Assembly: GCF_005517195.1 (NCBI RefSeq)
Contig: NZ_CP040244.1
Span: 4,792,001 to 4,856,000 of the forward strand
Length of the DNA stretch: 64,000 nt
Source of the DNA: Streptomyces vilmorinianum
Lineage (GTDB): Bacteria; Actinomycetota; Actinomycetes; Streptomycetales; Streptomycetaceae
Direction of reading: 5' to 3'
Positions 1 to 10,184 of this stretch are shown piece by piece. Position 1 is the stretch's first letter. Each line of letters begins with the position of its first letter. Made by a program: the position numbers and the translations under genes. Below the pieces are notes generated by a model that did not search any database, was not told the origin of the DNA, and saw only the letters and a program-made list of their open reading frames with translations.

Positions 1-488
1 GGTTCGATGGCGAGGGGGACGCGGGCGGCGGCCGCGGCTTCGAGGACGGGGGTGAGGGATTCGGTGAGGCGCTTCCAGGCGGTGGATTCGGAGGTGGCCT
101 GGGGGGTGACGCCGCTGAAGCAGTGGACGGCGTGGGCGCCGAGGTCGGCGGCGACGCGGACGGCGCGCAGGAGGAGGCGCGTGCGGGTGGCACGGGCGTC
201 GGGGTCCGGGTCGAGGAGAGAGGGGCCGTGCTTGCGCCGCGGGTCGAGGACATAGCGGGCGCCGGTCTCGACGGTGACGCCGAGGCCGAGCGCTCCGAGG
301 CGCCGGGCCAGTCGGGCGGTGCGGGCGGGGAGGTCGGGCGCCAGGGGGTCGAGGTGCATGTGGTCGAGGGTGAGGCCGACGCCGTCGTAGCCGAGGTCGG
401 CGAGGAGGGCGAGGGCGTCGTCGAGCCGGAGGTCGGTGAGGCCGTTGGTGCCGTAGCCGAGGCGCACGGCGGGGGGTCGGGGGCTCAT
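1..488 (-). CDS. Sugar phosphate isomerase/epimerase-like TIM barrel, 3' end outside window
   Basis: The visible 162 residues begin MSPRPPAVRLGYGTNGL and carry the DLGYDGVGLTLDH strand-turn typical of xylose-isomerase-like TIM barrels (AP endonuclease 2 fold). The C-terminal part lies beyond base 1. The ATG overlaps the stop of the upstream prenyltransferase gene in an ATGA arrangement, so the two are very likely co-translated. A TIM barrel next to a UbiA-like enzyme is the EboE/EboC pairing of ebo clusters; that assignment is inference. The substrate cannot be read from the sequence. Confidence 0.75.
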   Translation of the reverse strand, partial: MSPRPPAVRLGYGTNGLTDLRLDDALALLADLGYDGVGLTLDHMHLDPLAPDLPARTARLARRLGALGLGVTVETGARYVLDPRRKHGPSLLDPDPDARATRTRLLLRAVRVAADLGAHAVHCFSGVTPQATSESTAWKRLTESLTPVLEAAAAARVPLAIE

Positions 489-1606
489 GTGGGGCTCACC
501 TTCCGGGCGAGAGCGCGGGCGAGCGGGGCGAGGCCGAGCAGCGCGAGTGCGGTGACGGGTGCGCCGGCTCGGGCGGCGAGGGTGGCCTGGAGGGGAATCA
601 GTGCGCGGATGCCGGCGCCGACGGAGCGCTGGGTGAGAGGAGGTGACGGGTTGAGGGTCGCGTGGAGGAGGGGCGTGGCGGGGGTGCGGGCGTAGGCGGC
701 GGCAAGCGTGGTGGTGAGGAGGGGGCCCACTGTGGTGGCGGTACGCGCCCCGGAACCGCGGGGCGGTGCGCCCAGGGGCGAGCCCGTCGGGCCGTCGGCC
801 GGCCCCCGGCGCCGGTGGGCCGCCCGTTCGGTGGAGCCCCGGGCCGAGCGTCTCGCGTGGCTCACCGCGAGGATGGAGGCTGCGCCCGTTGCGCCGGGCG
901 GGCGGGCCCCTGCGGCCGCGGCCACCGCGAGGGTGGTGGCCAGGGCCAGCAGCGGGGCGCGGGTCGAGCCGCCGTGGGCTTCGTGGCGGGAGACCGCGGT
1001 GACCGCGTAGGTGTGGGCGGCCAGGAGGGCGGCGGAGGGGAGGGGGCGGGGGGAGGGGGACCCGCCCCCCGTGGCGGTGGCACCGAGGAGGAGGTCCAGG
1101 GCGCGGGCCGTCGCCATCGCCGCCGGCCCCGCCGGGGTGTGCTTCCCGTGCAGGTCGTAGGACCAGACGGTGGCCGCGAGTGCGGTGGCGACGCCGAGCG
1201 CCGGGCGGCCCGCGCGGGCGGCGAGGCCGAGGCCGGCGGCTGTGAGCGCCGCGGAGGCGGCGAGGGCCGCGTGGGGGGAGATCCGGCCCGAGGGGATCGG
1301 GCGGTGGGGGCGGTCGACGGCGTCCTCGGCCCGGTCGGCCCAGTCGTTGAGCGCCATGCCCGCCTCGTACAGGCAGAGGGAGGAGCCGATGGCGAGGAGT
1401 GTGCGCCGGTTCGGGCGCAGGCCTGCGGCCGCCGCGCCCGCGAGGGCGTCACCCGGCACGGTGAACAGTGCCGAGACGCGGAACAGTTCCGCCCAGGCGG
1501 TCAGGCGCGCGCCCACCGTGCGCGTCGCGCTTTCGGAGCCCACGCCGCTCCCGGTCTGGGCTCCACCCGTACGCGTCCGCGTCCCCGTACGCGTTTCCCC
1601 GCTCAC
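485..1606 (-). CDS. UbiA-family prenyltransferase (EboC-like)
   Basis: A 373-residue membrane protein. The first prenyl-diphosphate motif is visible as NDWADRAEDAVDRPHRPIPSG, and a second conserved stretch is YDLHGKHTPAGP. Multiple Ala/Leu-rich transmembrane segments surround them. The GTG start overlaps the inositol synthase stop (GTGA) and has a GGGGGAGGG ribosome site just upstream. The segment near residues 235-275 is Arg/Gly-rich and unlike the family, possibly a loop expansion. UbiA enzymes attach prenyl chains to aromatic or polar acceptors in the membrane; the acceptor here is unknown. Its neighbours suggest an ebo-type metabolite pathway. Confidence 0.8.
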   Translation of the reverse strand: MSGETRTGTRTRTGGAQTGSGVGSESATRTVGARLTAWAELFRVSALFTVPGDALAGAAAAGLRPNRRTLLAIGSSLCLYEAGMALNDWADRAEDAVDRPHRPIPSGRISPHAALAASAALTAAGLGLAARAGRPALGVATALAATVWSYDLHGKHTPAGPAAMATARALDLLLGATATGGGSPSPRPLPSAALLAAHTYAVTAVSRHEAHGGSTRAPLLALATTLAVAAAAGARPPGATGAASILAVSHARRSARGSTERAAHRRRGPADGPTGSPLGAPPRGSGARTATTVGPLLTTTLAAAYARTPATPLLHATLNPSPPLTQRSVGAGIRALIPLQATLAARAGAPVTALALLGLAPLARALARKVSPT

Positions 1607-2715
1607 CGGCCCTCCCCCAGCCGTGCCGCGAACGCGATCAGGCGGGCGTACTGGTCCGCCAGGCCCGCGGGGGCGGTGTCGCCGTCCGGGTCCTTGAAGT
1701 AGAAGGCCAGCTCCTCCAGGGGGCCCGTGAGGCCCCGCTCGTGGGCTCGGGCGGTCAGGCGGGCCAGGTCCAGGACGAGGGGGGCCGCCAGGGCGGAGTC
1801 GCAGCCCTGCCAGGTGGTCTGCAGTGTCATGCGGGAGCCGAGGAAGCCGTCGAAGGCGATGTGGTCCCAGGCGGTCTTCCACTCCCCCATCGCCGGTACG
1901 TCGTCGATGTGGACCTCGCCCTCCGGGGCCCGGCCGAAGATCTCGGCGAGTACCCGTTCCTTGCCCGCGTTCTTCGCCGCGGCGGCGGCCGGGTCGGCGA
2001 GGGCCGCCCCGTCGCCGCCGCCGAGGAGGTTGGTGCCGGACCAGGCCCGTACGGTCAGGGCCCGCTGGAGGAACATCGGGGCGAGGACGGAGCGCAGCAG
2101 CGTCTGGCCGGTCTTGCCGTCCCGGCCGGCGTGGGGCAGGCCGCTCGCCGTGACGGTGGTGGCGAGGGCGGGGTGGCGCAGCCCGGTCGAGGGGGTGAAG
2201 TTGACGTGGGGGCAGCCGGCGCGCAGTGCCGCGGCCGCGTAGAGCGTGCTGGGCGGAAGTCCGGCGCCCCCCGACGCCGGCTCCGTCGTCGCCACATTGA
2301 CGACGATCACCCGCTCCAGGTCCAGTCGTCGCCGGAAGTCCGTCAGGTCGGCGGCGAAGGCGGCGATCAGTTCCTCCTCGTCGCGGGTCTCCCCGGGCAG
2401 GGGGCCGCCGGGGCGGATCTCCGCGTCGGCGGCCGCCAGTTCGGTGGCGACGGCTGTGGCGAGGCCGTGGGACAGGACGCCGGCGGCGGTGAGTCGCTCG
2501 GCGCGTTTGGGCAGGGGGCAGGCGGCGGTGTCGTGTCCGCCGAAGGCCAGGTCTGGCAGTGCGGGGAGGCCCGCGGAGGCGAAGGGCTCGGTCTCGGTGA
2601 CCATGCCGGTGGGCGGGTGCAGTCCTGCCGTGACCGCGGCGCACCCGGCGATCGCGGTGGTGGCGACGGAGCCTCGCGCGCCGATGAACCAGACTCCGAC
2701 TCGTGTGCGTGGCAT
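1603..2715 (-). CDS. Inositol-3-phosphate synthase family protein
   Basis: A 370-residue soluble protein. It has an N-terminal nucleotide-binding turn (GARGSVATT) and the family's signature block: EWKTAWDHIAFDGFLG followed by WQGCDSALAAPLVLDL. The family converts glucose-6-phosphate to inositol-3-phosphate with NAD. The length fits short bacterial and archaeal members. The ATG at 2715 follows a clear AGGGAGG site. It overlaps the next gene by 4 nt. Because it sits with UbiA and TIM-barrel genes rather than with inositol lipid genes, it may serve a specialised metabolite pathway rather than general inositol supply; that is inference. Confidence 0.88.
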   Translation of the reverse strand: MPRTRVGVWFIGARGSVATTAIAGCAAVTAGLHPPTGMVTETEPFASAGLPALPDLAFGGHDTAACPLPKRAERLTAAGVLSHGLATAVATELAAADAEIRPGGPLPGETRDEEELIAAFAADLTDFRRRLDLERVIVVNVATTEPASGGAGLPPSTLYAAAALRAGCPHVNFTPSTGLRHPALATTVTASGLPHAGRDGKTGQTLLRSVLAPMFLQRALTVRAWSGTNLLGGGDGAALADPAAAAAKNAGKERVLAEIFGRAPEGEVHIDDVPAMGEWKTAWDHIAFDGFLGSRMTLQTTWQGCDSALAAPLVLDLARLTARAHERGLTGPLEELAFYFKDPDGDTAPAGLADQYARLIAFAARLGEGR

Positions 2716-2804
2716 GGCCAGCCTCCCTGGGTCTTTGGGGTGCGGTGGAGACGGCGGGCGGGGGGTACGGCGCCTCCCCGCCCGCCGCCGGCTGAGCGGG
2801 AGCT

Positions 2805-5800
2805 CTATGGGGTCGAGGGGAGCTCCTTGAGCTGGATGTCGCGGAAGGACACCTGGTCGTCGGCTCCGTGGTTCTGGATGCCGATGTGGCCGCCCTTGAG
2901 GCTGCGGGCCGGGTCGGTGTTGGTGAAGTCGTTGATCTTCACCCCGTTGAGGAACACCCGGAGCCGTTCGCCCTGTACGCGGATCTCGTAGGTGTTCCAC
3001 TGGCCGGGTGGCCGCAGGACCGCGTCGCGTGCCGTCAGGTCGGCGGACTTGAAGCCGTAGACGGCTCCGGTGGTCCGGTCGGCGGCGTCGGTGGCGTCGA
3101 TCTGGATCTCGTAGCCGTTGTTCACGGCGGACCAGGGGTCGTCGGAGGCGGGGAAGCCCACGAAGATCCCGGAGTTGTCGTCGCCCGCCATCTTCCAGTC
3201 CAGGGTGAGCGAGTACGAGGTGAACTCCTTGGCCTGGTACCAGAGCATCCCCATGCCGCCGACCGAGCGCAGTTCGCGGTCGGCGATGTCGAAGCCGCCG
3301 GGGCCTGCCTGCTTCCAGCCTTCGTGGGTCTCGCCGTTGAAGAGGGTCCGGTAGCCGGTCTGGGGCCGGCAGTCGGCGGCGACCTGGCCGGTGGTGTAGC
3401 GCAGTCCGCCGAGCAGGTGTTGCCGGAAGGCGGGTTCGGTGTACGACTCCTTGGTGTGGCCGCCGCCGGTGTAGAAGGAGCGGCCGCCGCCGTAGGTCTG
3501 GCACCAGGCGATGGGGTGGTCGCCCTTCATGGTGCCGCCCTGGTAGGTGGTTTCGTCGAGGGTGGCGAGGATGCGGGCCTGGCCGCGGGGGTTGGTGCGG
3601 TAGTTGTACCACTCGTCGGTCCGCTGCCAGGGGCCGTCGATGTGGGCGGTCGCCGGGTGGGCGTCGTCCTCGACCCGTACGGTCGCGGGCTGGATCTGGG
3701 GGTGGGAGGCGAAGTGGGCGCCTACGAGTCCGCCGTAGAACTCCCAGTCGTACTCGGTGTCGGCGGCGGCGTGGATGCCCATGTAGCCGCCGCCGGTGGA
3801 GACGTAGTTCTCGAAGGCGGCCTGCTGTTGGGGGTCGAGGACGTCGCCGGTGGTGGAGAGGAAGACGACGGCGTCGTAGCGGGCGAGGTTGCTGGTGGTG
3901 AACTGGCGTGGTTCCTCGGTCGCGTCGACGGTGATGCCGCTGTCGGCGCCGAGTTCCTTGAGGGCGGTGATGCCGGTGCCGATCGAGTCGTGGCGGAATC
4001 CGGCGGTGCGGGAGAAGACGAGGACGCGTTTGGCGTCGGGGGCGGCCGCGGCGGCGGAGAGGGTGAAGTCGTCGACGTCGTAGAGGGCGCCCGCGCCGCC
4101 CTTGAAGACGAGGAAGAGCTGGGTGGTCCTGCGGGGTACGTTGCGCAGGGGTACGTCGATGTCCTGGAAGGTCTCCCAGCTGCCGGTCACGGGGACGGGT
4201 GAGGAGCCGAGCAGGGTGCCGGTGGGGGATCCGGTGCGGATTTCGAGGAAGCCGCCGGCGCCGCCGGAGGAGACGCGTGCGGTGAGTCGGGTGGAGCCGG
4301 TGAGGTTGTAGGGCGTGAAGGAGATCCAGTCGCCGTTGTCGATGTCGCCGACGGTCCTGCCGCCGTGTGCCTGGGTCTTGTCGTAGGTACGGATGCCGCT
4401 CTGGGCGTCGAAGTGTTCGGCCTGGCGGTGGCGGGGCTGGAGTTTGGCCTGGTCATGGCTGGTGAGCGGGGCCTGGCCGCCGCCTCCGCCGTCGGTGTAC
4501 TCGGCGTCGAGGACGGCGAAGATGTTGGCGTCGTCGTCGTGGCCGCCGTCGGCGTCGGTCTTGATGGTGCCGGTGCAGCCGTTGGCGGAGGTGACGGGGT
4601 GGCCGTGGCTGTCGTGGCCGAGGATGTAGGTGACCTTGACCTTGGCGCAGTCGATCGTGCCGTCCTCCGGGTCGGTGACCGTCACCTTGAAGGGGATCTC
4701 GTCGCCGAAGGTGAACAGGGCGCCGTCGGCGGGGAGTTCGAGGGTGATCCTGGGTGCGGTGTTGCCGACGACGACGCGGACGGAGGCGGAGCCGGTGCGG
4801 CCGCTGGTGTCCTTGGCCGTCACGGTGGCGGTGTACGTGCCGTTCGTGCGGTAGGTGTGCGTGGGGTGGGGGGCGGTCGAGGTGCCGCCGTCACCGAAGT
4901 CCCAGCTGTAGGTGAGGGTGTCGCCGTCGGCGTCGGTGGTGCCTGCCGAGGAGAAGGCGACCTTCAGGGGTGCCACGCCGGAGGTCTTCGTGGCGCTCGC
5001 CTCGGCGACCGGTGAGCGGCCGCCGGTGGCGTTCTCGATGCGGTAGAGGCCGGAGTTGTGGTCGCCGCCGAACCAGGCGGTGCCGTAGTCGAGGACGTAC
5101 AGGGCTCCGTCGGGGCCGAAGGCCATGTCCATGATCTGGGTGCCGGTCCAGGGCACGGGGTTGATGGACTGGACGGCGCCGTCGGCGCTCTGCTCGATGC
5201 GCTTGATCCAGCGTCGGCCGAATTCTCCGGCGAAGAAGTCGCCGTCGTACGACTCCGGGAACTTCACCGGGGAGGTGGAGGCGGCGTCGTAGCGGTAGAC
5301 GGGTCCGCCCATGGGTGATTCGGATCCGGTGCCGAACTCGGGTACGGAGCCTCCGTTGTAGGGGATCCAGGCGGGTTCGGCGGGCGGGAGGTCGACGAGT
5401 CCGGTGTTGTGCGGCGAGTCGTTCTTGAGCGCACCGCAGTCGAAGGTCGCGCCCGAGATCCTGGTGGCGAAGTCGTAGTCGACGTAGGGCTCGTTGTTGC
5501 CGGTGCAGAAGGGCCAGCCGAAGTTGCCGGGCTTGGTGACGCGGGCGAACTCGACCTGGCCGGCGGGTCCGCGCGTGGGGTCGGCGGCGCCGGCGTCGGG
5601 GCCGTAGTCGCCGACGTAGAGGACGCCGGTCGCCTTGTCGACGCTGAAGCGGAAGGGGTTGCGGAAGCCCATGGCGTAGATCTCGGGGCGGGTCTTGTCG
5701 GTGCCGGGGGCGAAGAGGTTGCCGTCGGGGATGGTGTACGTGCCGTCGTCGGCGACCTTGATGCGGAGGATCTTGCCGCGGAGGTCGTTGGTGTTGCCGG

Positions 5801-6533
5801 AGGTGCGGCGGGCGTCGAACGCGGGGTTGCGGCCGGGGCGGTCGTCGATGGGGGTGAAGCCGTCGGAGGCGAAGGGGTTGGAGTCGTCGCCGGTCGAGAG
5901 GTAGAGGTTGCCCTGGGCGTCGAAGTCGATGTCGCCGCCGACGTGGCAGCAGATGCCCCGGGTGGCGGGGATGTCGATGACCTTCTTCTCGCTGGCGTTG
6001 TCGAGGGTTCCGTCGGCTTTCAGGGTGAAGCGGGAGAGGCGGTTGACGCCTTCGTACGGGGCGAAGTCGGCGGGGGTGCCGTCGCTCGGGGCGTCGCCGG
6101 TCGGGGTGGTGAGCGGTGGGGCGTAGTAGAGGTAGATGGCCTTGTTCTGGGCGAAGTCCGGGTCGAGGCCGATGCCTTGGAGGCCTTCCTCGTCGTGGGA
6201 GTAGACGGGGATCGTGCCGATGACCTCGGTGTTGGCCGCGGCGTCGGTGCGGCGTAGTTCGCCGCCTCGGGAGGTGTGCAGGACGCTGCGGTCGGGGAGC
6301 ACGGCCAAGGACATCGGTTCGCCGACTTCTTCGCCGCCCTTGGCGAGGGTGACCTGCTGGAATGCTTCGGCGGCCGCGGTAGCTGCCGTCGTGCCGGCCG
6401 CCGTCGTCCTGGTGGTGGTGGTGGTCGTGCTGTCCGGGTCGGCCGCGAGGGCCTGTGGCGGCGCGCCGAGGGCGAGGAGTCCGACGGCGAGGAGGGCGAG
6501 CGACTTCCTGGCTCGGGGGCGTTTTCTGTGCAC
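2805..6533 (-). CDS. Secreted multidomain protein: glucose/sorbosone dehydrogenase, PKD, CBM, ThuA, DUF1080
   Basis: A 1242-residue protein with a signal peptide (MHRKRPRARKSLALLAVGLLA..ALA, residues 1-30). Domain order by motif: a beta-propeller glucose/sorbosone dehydrogenase (about 50-500; QGIGLDPDFA, CCHVGGD, FRNPFRFSVD); a PKD domain (about 515-590; WDFGDGGTS); an Ig-like stretch; a CBM6-like module (about 700-830); a ThuA trehalose-utilisation-like domain (about 835-1040; GGGYMGIHAAADTEYDW, GGGRSFYTGGGHT); and a C-terminal DUF1080 domain (about 1055-1242; TLFNGETHEGW), a fold now associated with 3-keto-glycoside hydrolysis. The GTG start has GGAGGA nearby. A hairpin separates it from the transport operon, so it probably has its own promoter. 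It likely acts outside the cell on glycans or oligosaccharides that feed the adjacent importer (inference). Confidence 0.85.
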   Translation of the reverse strand: MHRKRPRARKSLALLAVGLLALGAPPQALAADPDSTTTTTTRTTAAGTTAATAAAEAFQQVTLAKGGEEVGEPMSLAVLPDRSVLHTSRGGELRRTDAAANTEVIGTIPVYSHDEEGLQGIGLDPDFAQNKAIYLYYAPPLTTPTGDAPSDGTPADFAPYEGVNRLSRFTLKADGTLDNASEKKVIDIPATRGICCHVGGDIDFDAQGNLYLSTGDDSNPFASDGFTPIDDRPGRNPAFDARRTSGNTNDLRGKILRIKVADDGTYTIPDGNLFAPGTDKTRPEIYAMGFRNPFRFSVDKATGVLYVGDYGPDAGAADPTRGPAGQVEFARVTKPGNFGWPFCTGNNEPYVDYDFATRISGATFDCGALKNDSPHNTGLVDLPPAEPAWIPYNGGSVPEFGTGSESPMGGPVYRYDAASTSPVKFPESYDGDFFAGEFGRRWIKRIEQSADGAVQSINPVPWTGTQIMDMAFGPDGALYVLDYGTAWFGGDHNSGLYRIENATGGRSPVAEASATKTSGVAPLKVAFSSAGTTDADGDTLTYSWDFGDGGTSTAPHPTHTYRTNGTYTATVTAKDTSGRTGSASVRVVVGNTAPRITLELPADGALFTFGDEIPFKVTVTDPEDGTIDCAKVKVTYILGHDSHGHPVTSANGCTGTIKTDADGGHDDDANIFAVLDAEYTDGGGGGQAPLTSHDQAKLQPRHRQAEHFDAQSGIRTYDKTQAHGGRTVGDIDNGDWISFTPYNLTGSTRLTARVSSGGAGGFLEIRTGSPTGTLLGSSPVPVTGSWETFQDIDVPLRNVPRRTTQLFLVFKGGAGALYDVDDFTLSAAAAAPDAKRVLVFSRTAGFRHDSIGTGITALKELGADSGITVDATEEPRQFTTSNLARYDAVVFLSTTGDVLDPQQQAAFENYVSTGGGYMGIHAAADTEYDWEFYGGLVGAHFASHPQIQPATVRVEDDAHPATAHIDGPWQRTDEWYNYRTNPRGQARILATLDETTYQGGTMKGDHPIAWCQTYGGGRSFYTGGGHTKESYTEPAFRQHLLGGLRYTTGQVAADCRPQTGYRTLFNGETHEGWKQAGPGGFDIADRELRSVGGMGMLWYQAKEFTSYSLTLDWKMAGDDNSGIFVGFPASDDPWSAVNNGYEIQIDATDAADRTTGAVYGFKSADLTARDAVLRPPGQWNTYEIRVQGERLRVFLNGVKINDFTNTDPARSLKGGHIGIQNHGADDQVSFRDIQLKELPSTP

Positions 6534-6603
6534 GGGTGTCCTCCGGAGTAGGGCCGGGTGTGCGGGGTGTCCGGGGACCGGCGTGCGCCGTCACGCTGGT
6601 CTC

Positions 6604-6632
6604 ATACCTCTGTCACGTCATGTACACATCAA
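6604..6632 (-). promoter_or_regulatory. Possible promoter for the multidomain secreted protein
   Basis: On the minus strand TTGATG (6632-6627) and AGGTAT (6609-6604) are separated by 17 nt, about 70 nt before the GTG at 6533. This lies between a terminator-like hairpin and the gene. It fits a vegetative-type promoter only loosely. Confidence 0.35.
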
Positions 6633-6694
6633 GGACCGTAGCGGGGTTCATCCACTCCGCAAAGCCCTTGTGCACCGATACCGCTGAACTTTTC

Positions 6695-6722
6695 CCCGAG
6701 AGAGGACAAAGCCTCTCTCGGG
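6695..6722 (-). terminator. Hairpin terminator after the sugar isomerase gene
   Basis: A perfect 11-bp stem (CCCGAGAGAGG paired with CCTCTCTCGGG, loop ACAAAG) lies 33 nt after the stop at 6755. No strong T-run follows on the minus strand, as is usual for Streptomyces terminators. It separates the transport/catabolic genes from the secreted protein gene. Confidence 0.6.
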
Positions 6723-6754
6723 CCAAGCCGGGCCGATCCGGTCCGGGCAGGGAG

Positions 6755-7759
<1,005 letters not shown>

Positions 7760-7773
7760 GGCGACGGTCTCCT

Positions 7774-9033
7774 TTACTCCTGCGGTACGGGAGTGTGGGC
7801 GGTGGTGTGGACGGGGGTGTCGATGGGGGTGTCGATGGGGGTGTAGACGGCGTTCTTGGCGGCGCTCTCCTCCACCGCGGCCAGGACCCGCTGAACCTGG
7901 AGTCCGTCGGCGAAGGAGGGCGCGGGGGCGGTCCCGGACGCGATGGCGAGGACCAGGTCGCGGGCCTGGTGGACGAAGGTGTGCTCGTAGCCGAGCGCGT
8001 GGCCCGGCGGCCACCAGCCCTCCAGGTAGGGGTGGTCCGGCTCGGTCACCAGGATGCGGCGGAAGCCCGCGGAGGCGGCCGGCTCGGTGTGGTCGTGGAA
8101 GGAGAGTTCGTTGAGCCGCTCCAGGTCGAAGGCGAGTGAGCCCTTCTCGCCGTTGATCTCCAGTCGCAGGGCGTTCTTGCGGCCCGCGGCCATCCGGGTC
8201 GCCTCGAAGGAGGCGAGGGCCCCGGAGGCGAGCCGCCCGGTGAACAGCGCGGCGTCGTCCACCGTCACCGTCCCGTACGCACCGCCCGCCGCGGCCCCGG
8301 AGAGGCCGGCCGACACCCCGGCGAGCAGCGGACGTTCCCGTACGAAGGTCTCGGTGAGCGCCGAGACCCCGACCAGGAGCTCCCCCGCCAGATACTGCGC
8401 GAGATCGACGGCGTGCGCGCCGAGGTCCCCGAGGGCTCCCGATCCCGCGTGCTCGCGCTCCAGGCGCCAGGTCAGCGGAAAGCCCGGGTCGACGAGCCAG
8501 TCCTGCAGATACGTGACCCGTACGTGGCGGAGCGCGCCGAGCCTGCCCTCCGCGACGAGCCGGCGGGCGTACGCGATGGCCGGCACGCGCCGGTAGTTGA
8601 AGCCGACCATGGCGACCTGGCCGCGGGCCGCGGCCGCCTGTGCCACGGCGGCCATGGCCTCGGCCTCGGCGACGGAGTTGGCGAGCGGCTTCTCGCACAG
8701 GACGTGCTTGCCCGCCTCCAGGGCGGCGACGGCGATCTCCGCATGGCTGTCGCCGGGGGTGCAGACGTCCACGAGCTGGACGTCGTCGCGGGCGACGAGG
8801 GCGCGCCAGTCGGTCTCGGCGGCCGCCCAGCCGTGCTGCGCGGCGGCGGCCCGTACGGCGGCCGCGTCGCGGCCGGCGACGGCGGCGAGGACCGGTCGCA
8901 TCGGCAGGTCGAAGACGCGTCCGGCGGTGCGCCACCCCTGGGAGTGTGCGGCGCCCATGAACGCGTAGCCGACCATGCCGATACCGAGTGTCGGCGGCGT
9001 GGCCTCGCCGGCCTCGCTGTCCCTCTGTTCCAT
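7774..9033 (-). CDS. Gfo/Idh/MocA-family sugar oxidoreductase
   Basis: A 419-residue NAD(P)-dependent dehydrogenase. The N-terminal Rossmann motif is GIGMVGYAFMGAAH, the conserved EKP motif is seen in VLCEKPLANS, and the substrate-side motif is GSGALGDLGAHAVDLAQY. Members oxidise a sugar or inositol hydroxyl to a ketone. The last 25 residues (TPIDTPIDTPVHTTAHTP) come from short tandem DNA repeats around 7805-7845 and are unlikely to be part of the fold. Start ATG has GAGGAGG upstream. It lies between the sugar-binding protein gene and the isomerase gene in the same direction. Confidence 0.9.
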   Translation of the reverse strand: MEQRDSEAGEATPPTLGIGMVGYAFMGAAHSQGWRTAGRVFDLPMRPVLAAVAGRDAAAVRAAAAQHGWAAAETDWRALVARDDVQLVDVCTPGDSHAEIAVAALEAGKHVLCEKPLANSVAEAEAMAAVAQAAAARGQVAMVGFNYRRVPAIAYARRLVAEGRLGALRHVRVTYLQDWLVDPGFPLTWRLEREHAGSGALGDLGAHAVDLAQYLAGELLVGVSALTETFVRERPLLAGVSAGLSGAAAGGAYGTVTVDDAALFTGRLASGALASFEATRMAAGRKNALRLEINGEKGSLAFDLERLNELSFHDHTEPAASAGFRRILVTEPDHPYLEGWWPPGHALGYEHTFVHQARDLVLAIASGTAPAPSFADGLQVQRVLAAVEESAAKNAVYTPIDTPIDTPVHTTAHTPVPQE

Positions 9034-9080
9034 ACGGATTCCTCCTCGTCGGTTGCGCGGTGGGGGCGGCCGGAGGCCGG

Positions 9081-10127
9081 TCAGCTGAAGCCCGTGGGCA
9101 GGTACTCGTCGACGTTGTCCTTGGTCACGACGGCCGAGTAGAGGGTGATGGAGGCCGGGATCTCCAGCTCGGACATCCCTCCCACGCCCTTCTTCTGGCC
9201 GAGGGCGCGGGCCAGGTCGATGGCGGAGGCGGCCATGGTCGGCGGGTAGAGGACGGTCGCCTTGAGCACGCCGGTGTCGGCCTTGATGGCGTCCATGGCG
9301 GACTTGGCTCCGGCGCCGCCGACCATGAGGAAGTCCTTGCGGCCGGCCTGGGCGATGGCGCGCAGGGCGCCCACCCCCTGGTCGTCGTCGTGGTTCCACA
9401 GGGCGTCGAACTTCGGCTGGGCCTGGAGGAGTTGGGCCATCTTCGCCTGGCCGGACTCGACGGTGAAGTCGGCGGCCTGGCGGGCCGTCTTGCGGATGTT
9501 GGGGTAGTTCTTCAGGGCGTCGTCGAAGCCCTGGGTGCGCTGCTTGGTCAGCTCCAGGCTGTCCATGCCGGCCAGCTCGATCACGGTGGCGTCCGGCTTG
9601 TCCTTCAGCTTCTCGCCGATGTAGCGGCCGGCGTTGAGGCCCATGCCGTAGTTGTCGCCGCCGATCCAGCAGCGGTAGGCCTGCGGGGAGGCGAAAATGC
9701 GGTCCAGGTTGATGACGGGGATGCCGGCCTTCATGGCCTGGAGGCCGACCTGGGTGAGTGCCTTTCCGTCGGCGGGCAGGATGACGAGGACGTCGACCTT
9801 CTTGTTGATGAGGGTCTGGATCTGGCCGATCTGGATGGCGGTGTCGTTGGAGCCCTCGGTGATCTCCAGGGTGACGTCGGAGTACTTCTTCGCCCGGTCC
9901 TTGGCGTTCTGGTTGATGGCGTTGAGCCAGCCGTGGTCGGCCTGGGGGCCGGCGAACCCGATGGTCACGGGGGTGCCGGGCTTGTCGTCGGCGGCGGGGA
10001 CGCCGCTCGCGGCCGGGGCTGTGTTGCCGGCGTTCCTGGGCTCGTTGCTGGTGCAGGCGGTGAGCAGCGCTCCGGCGGAGACGGCGGCGGTGCCGAAAAG
10101 GAGGCCTCTGCGGCTGGTTTGTGGCAT
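9081..10127 (-). CDS. Sugar ABC transporter substrate-binding lipoprotein (RbsB type)
   Basis: A 348-residue periplasmic-binding-protein-1 family protein. The N-terminus MPQTSRRGLLFGTAAVSAGALLTAC has twin arginines and a lipobox ending at a Cys, so it is probably Tat-exported and lipid-anchored. Typical features are GFAGPQADHGWLNAINQNAKDRA near the start and NHDDDQGVGALRAI later, as in ribose/galactose-type binding proteins. It is the receptor for the permease and ATPase encoded just upstream. Its ligand is probably a pentose, hexose or cyclitol, but which one cannot be read. Confidence 0.92.
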   Translation of the reverse strand: MPQTSRRGLLFGTAAVSAGALLTACTSNEPRNAGNTAPAASGVPAADDKPGTPVTIGFAGPQADHGWLNAINQNAKDRAKKYSDVTLEITEGSNDTAIQIGQIQTLINKKVDVLVILPADGKALTQVGLQAMKAGIPVINLDRIFASPQAYRCWIGGDNYGMGLNAGRYIGEKLKDKPDATVIELAGMDSLELTKQRTQGFDDALKNYPNIRKTARQAADFTVESGQAKMAQLLQAQPKFDALWNHDDDQGVGALRAIAQAGRKDFLMVGGAGAKSAMDAIKADTGVLKATVLYPPTMAASAIDLARALGQKKGVGGMSELEIPASITLYSAVVTKDNVDEYLPTGFS

Positions 10128-10184
10128 GGCGGCGGGACCCTTCTGGGTGAGGGGGCGGTACGGGGTTCGGTGCGAGGCGGTGGG

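Noticed and set aside
123..1702. Long plus-strand open frames opposite the left-end genes
   Set aside because: They are antisense shadows of high-GC minus-strand genes, with skewed Gly/Arg composition and no ribosome site.
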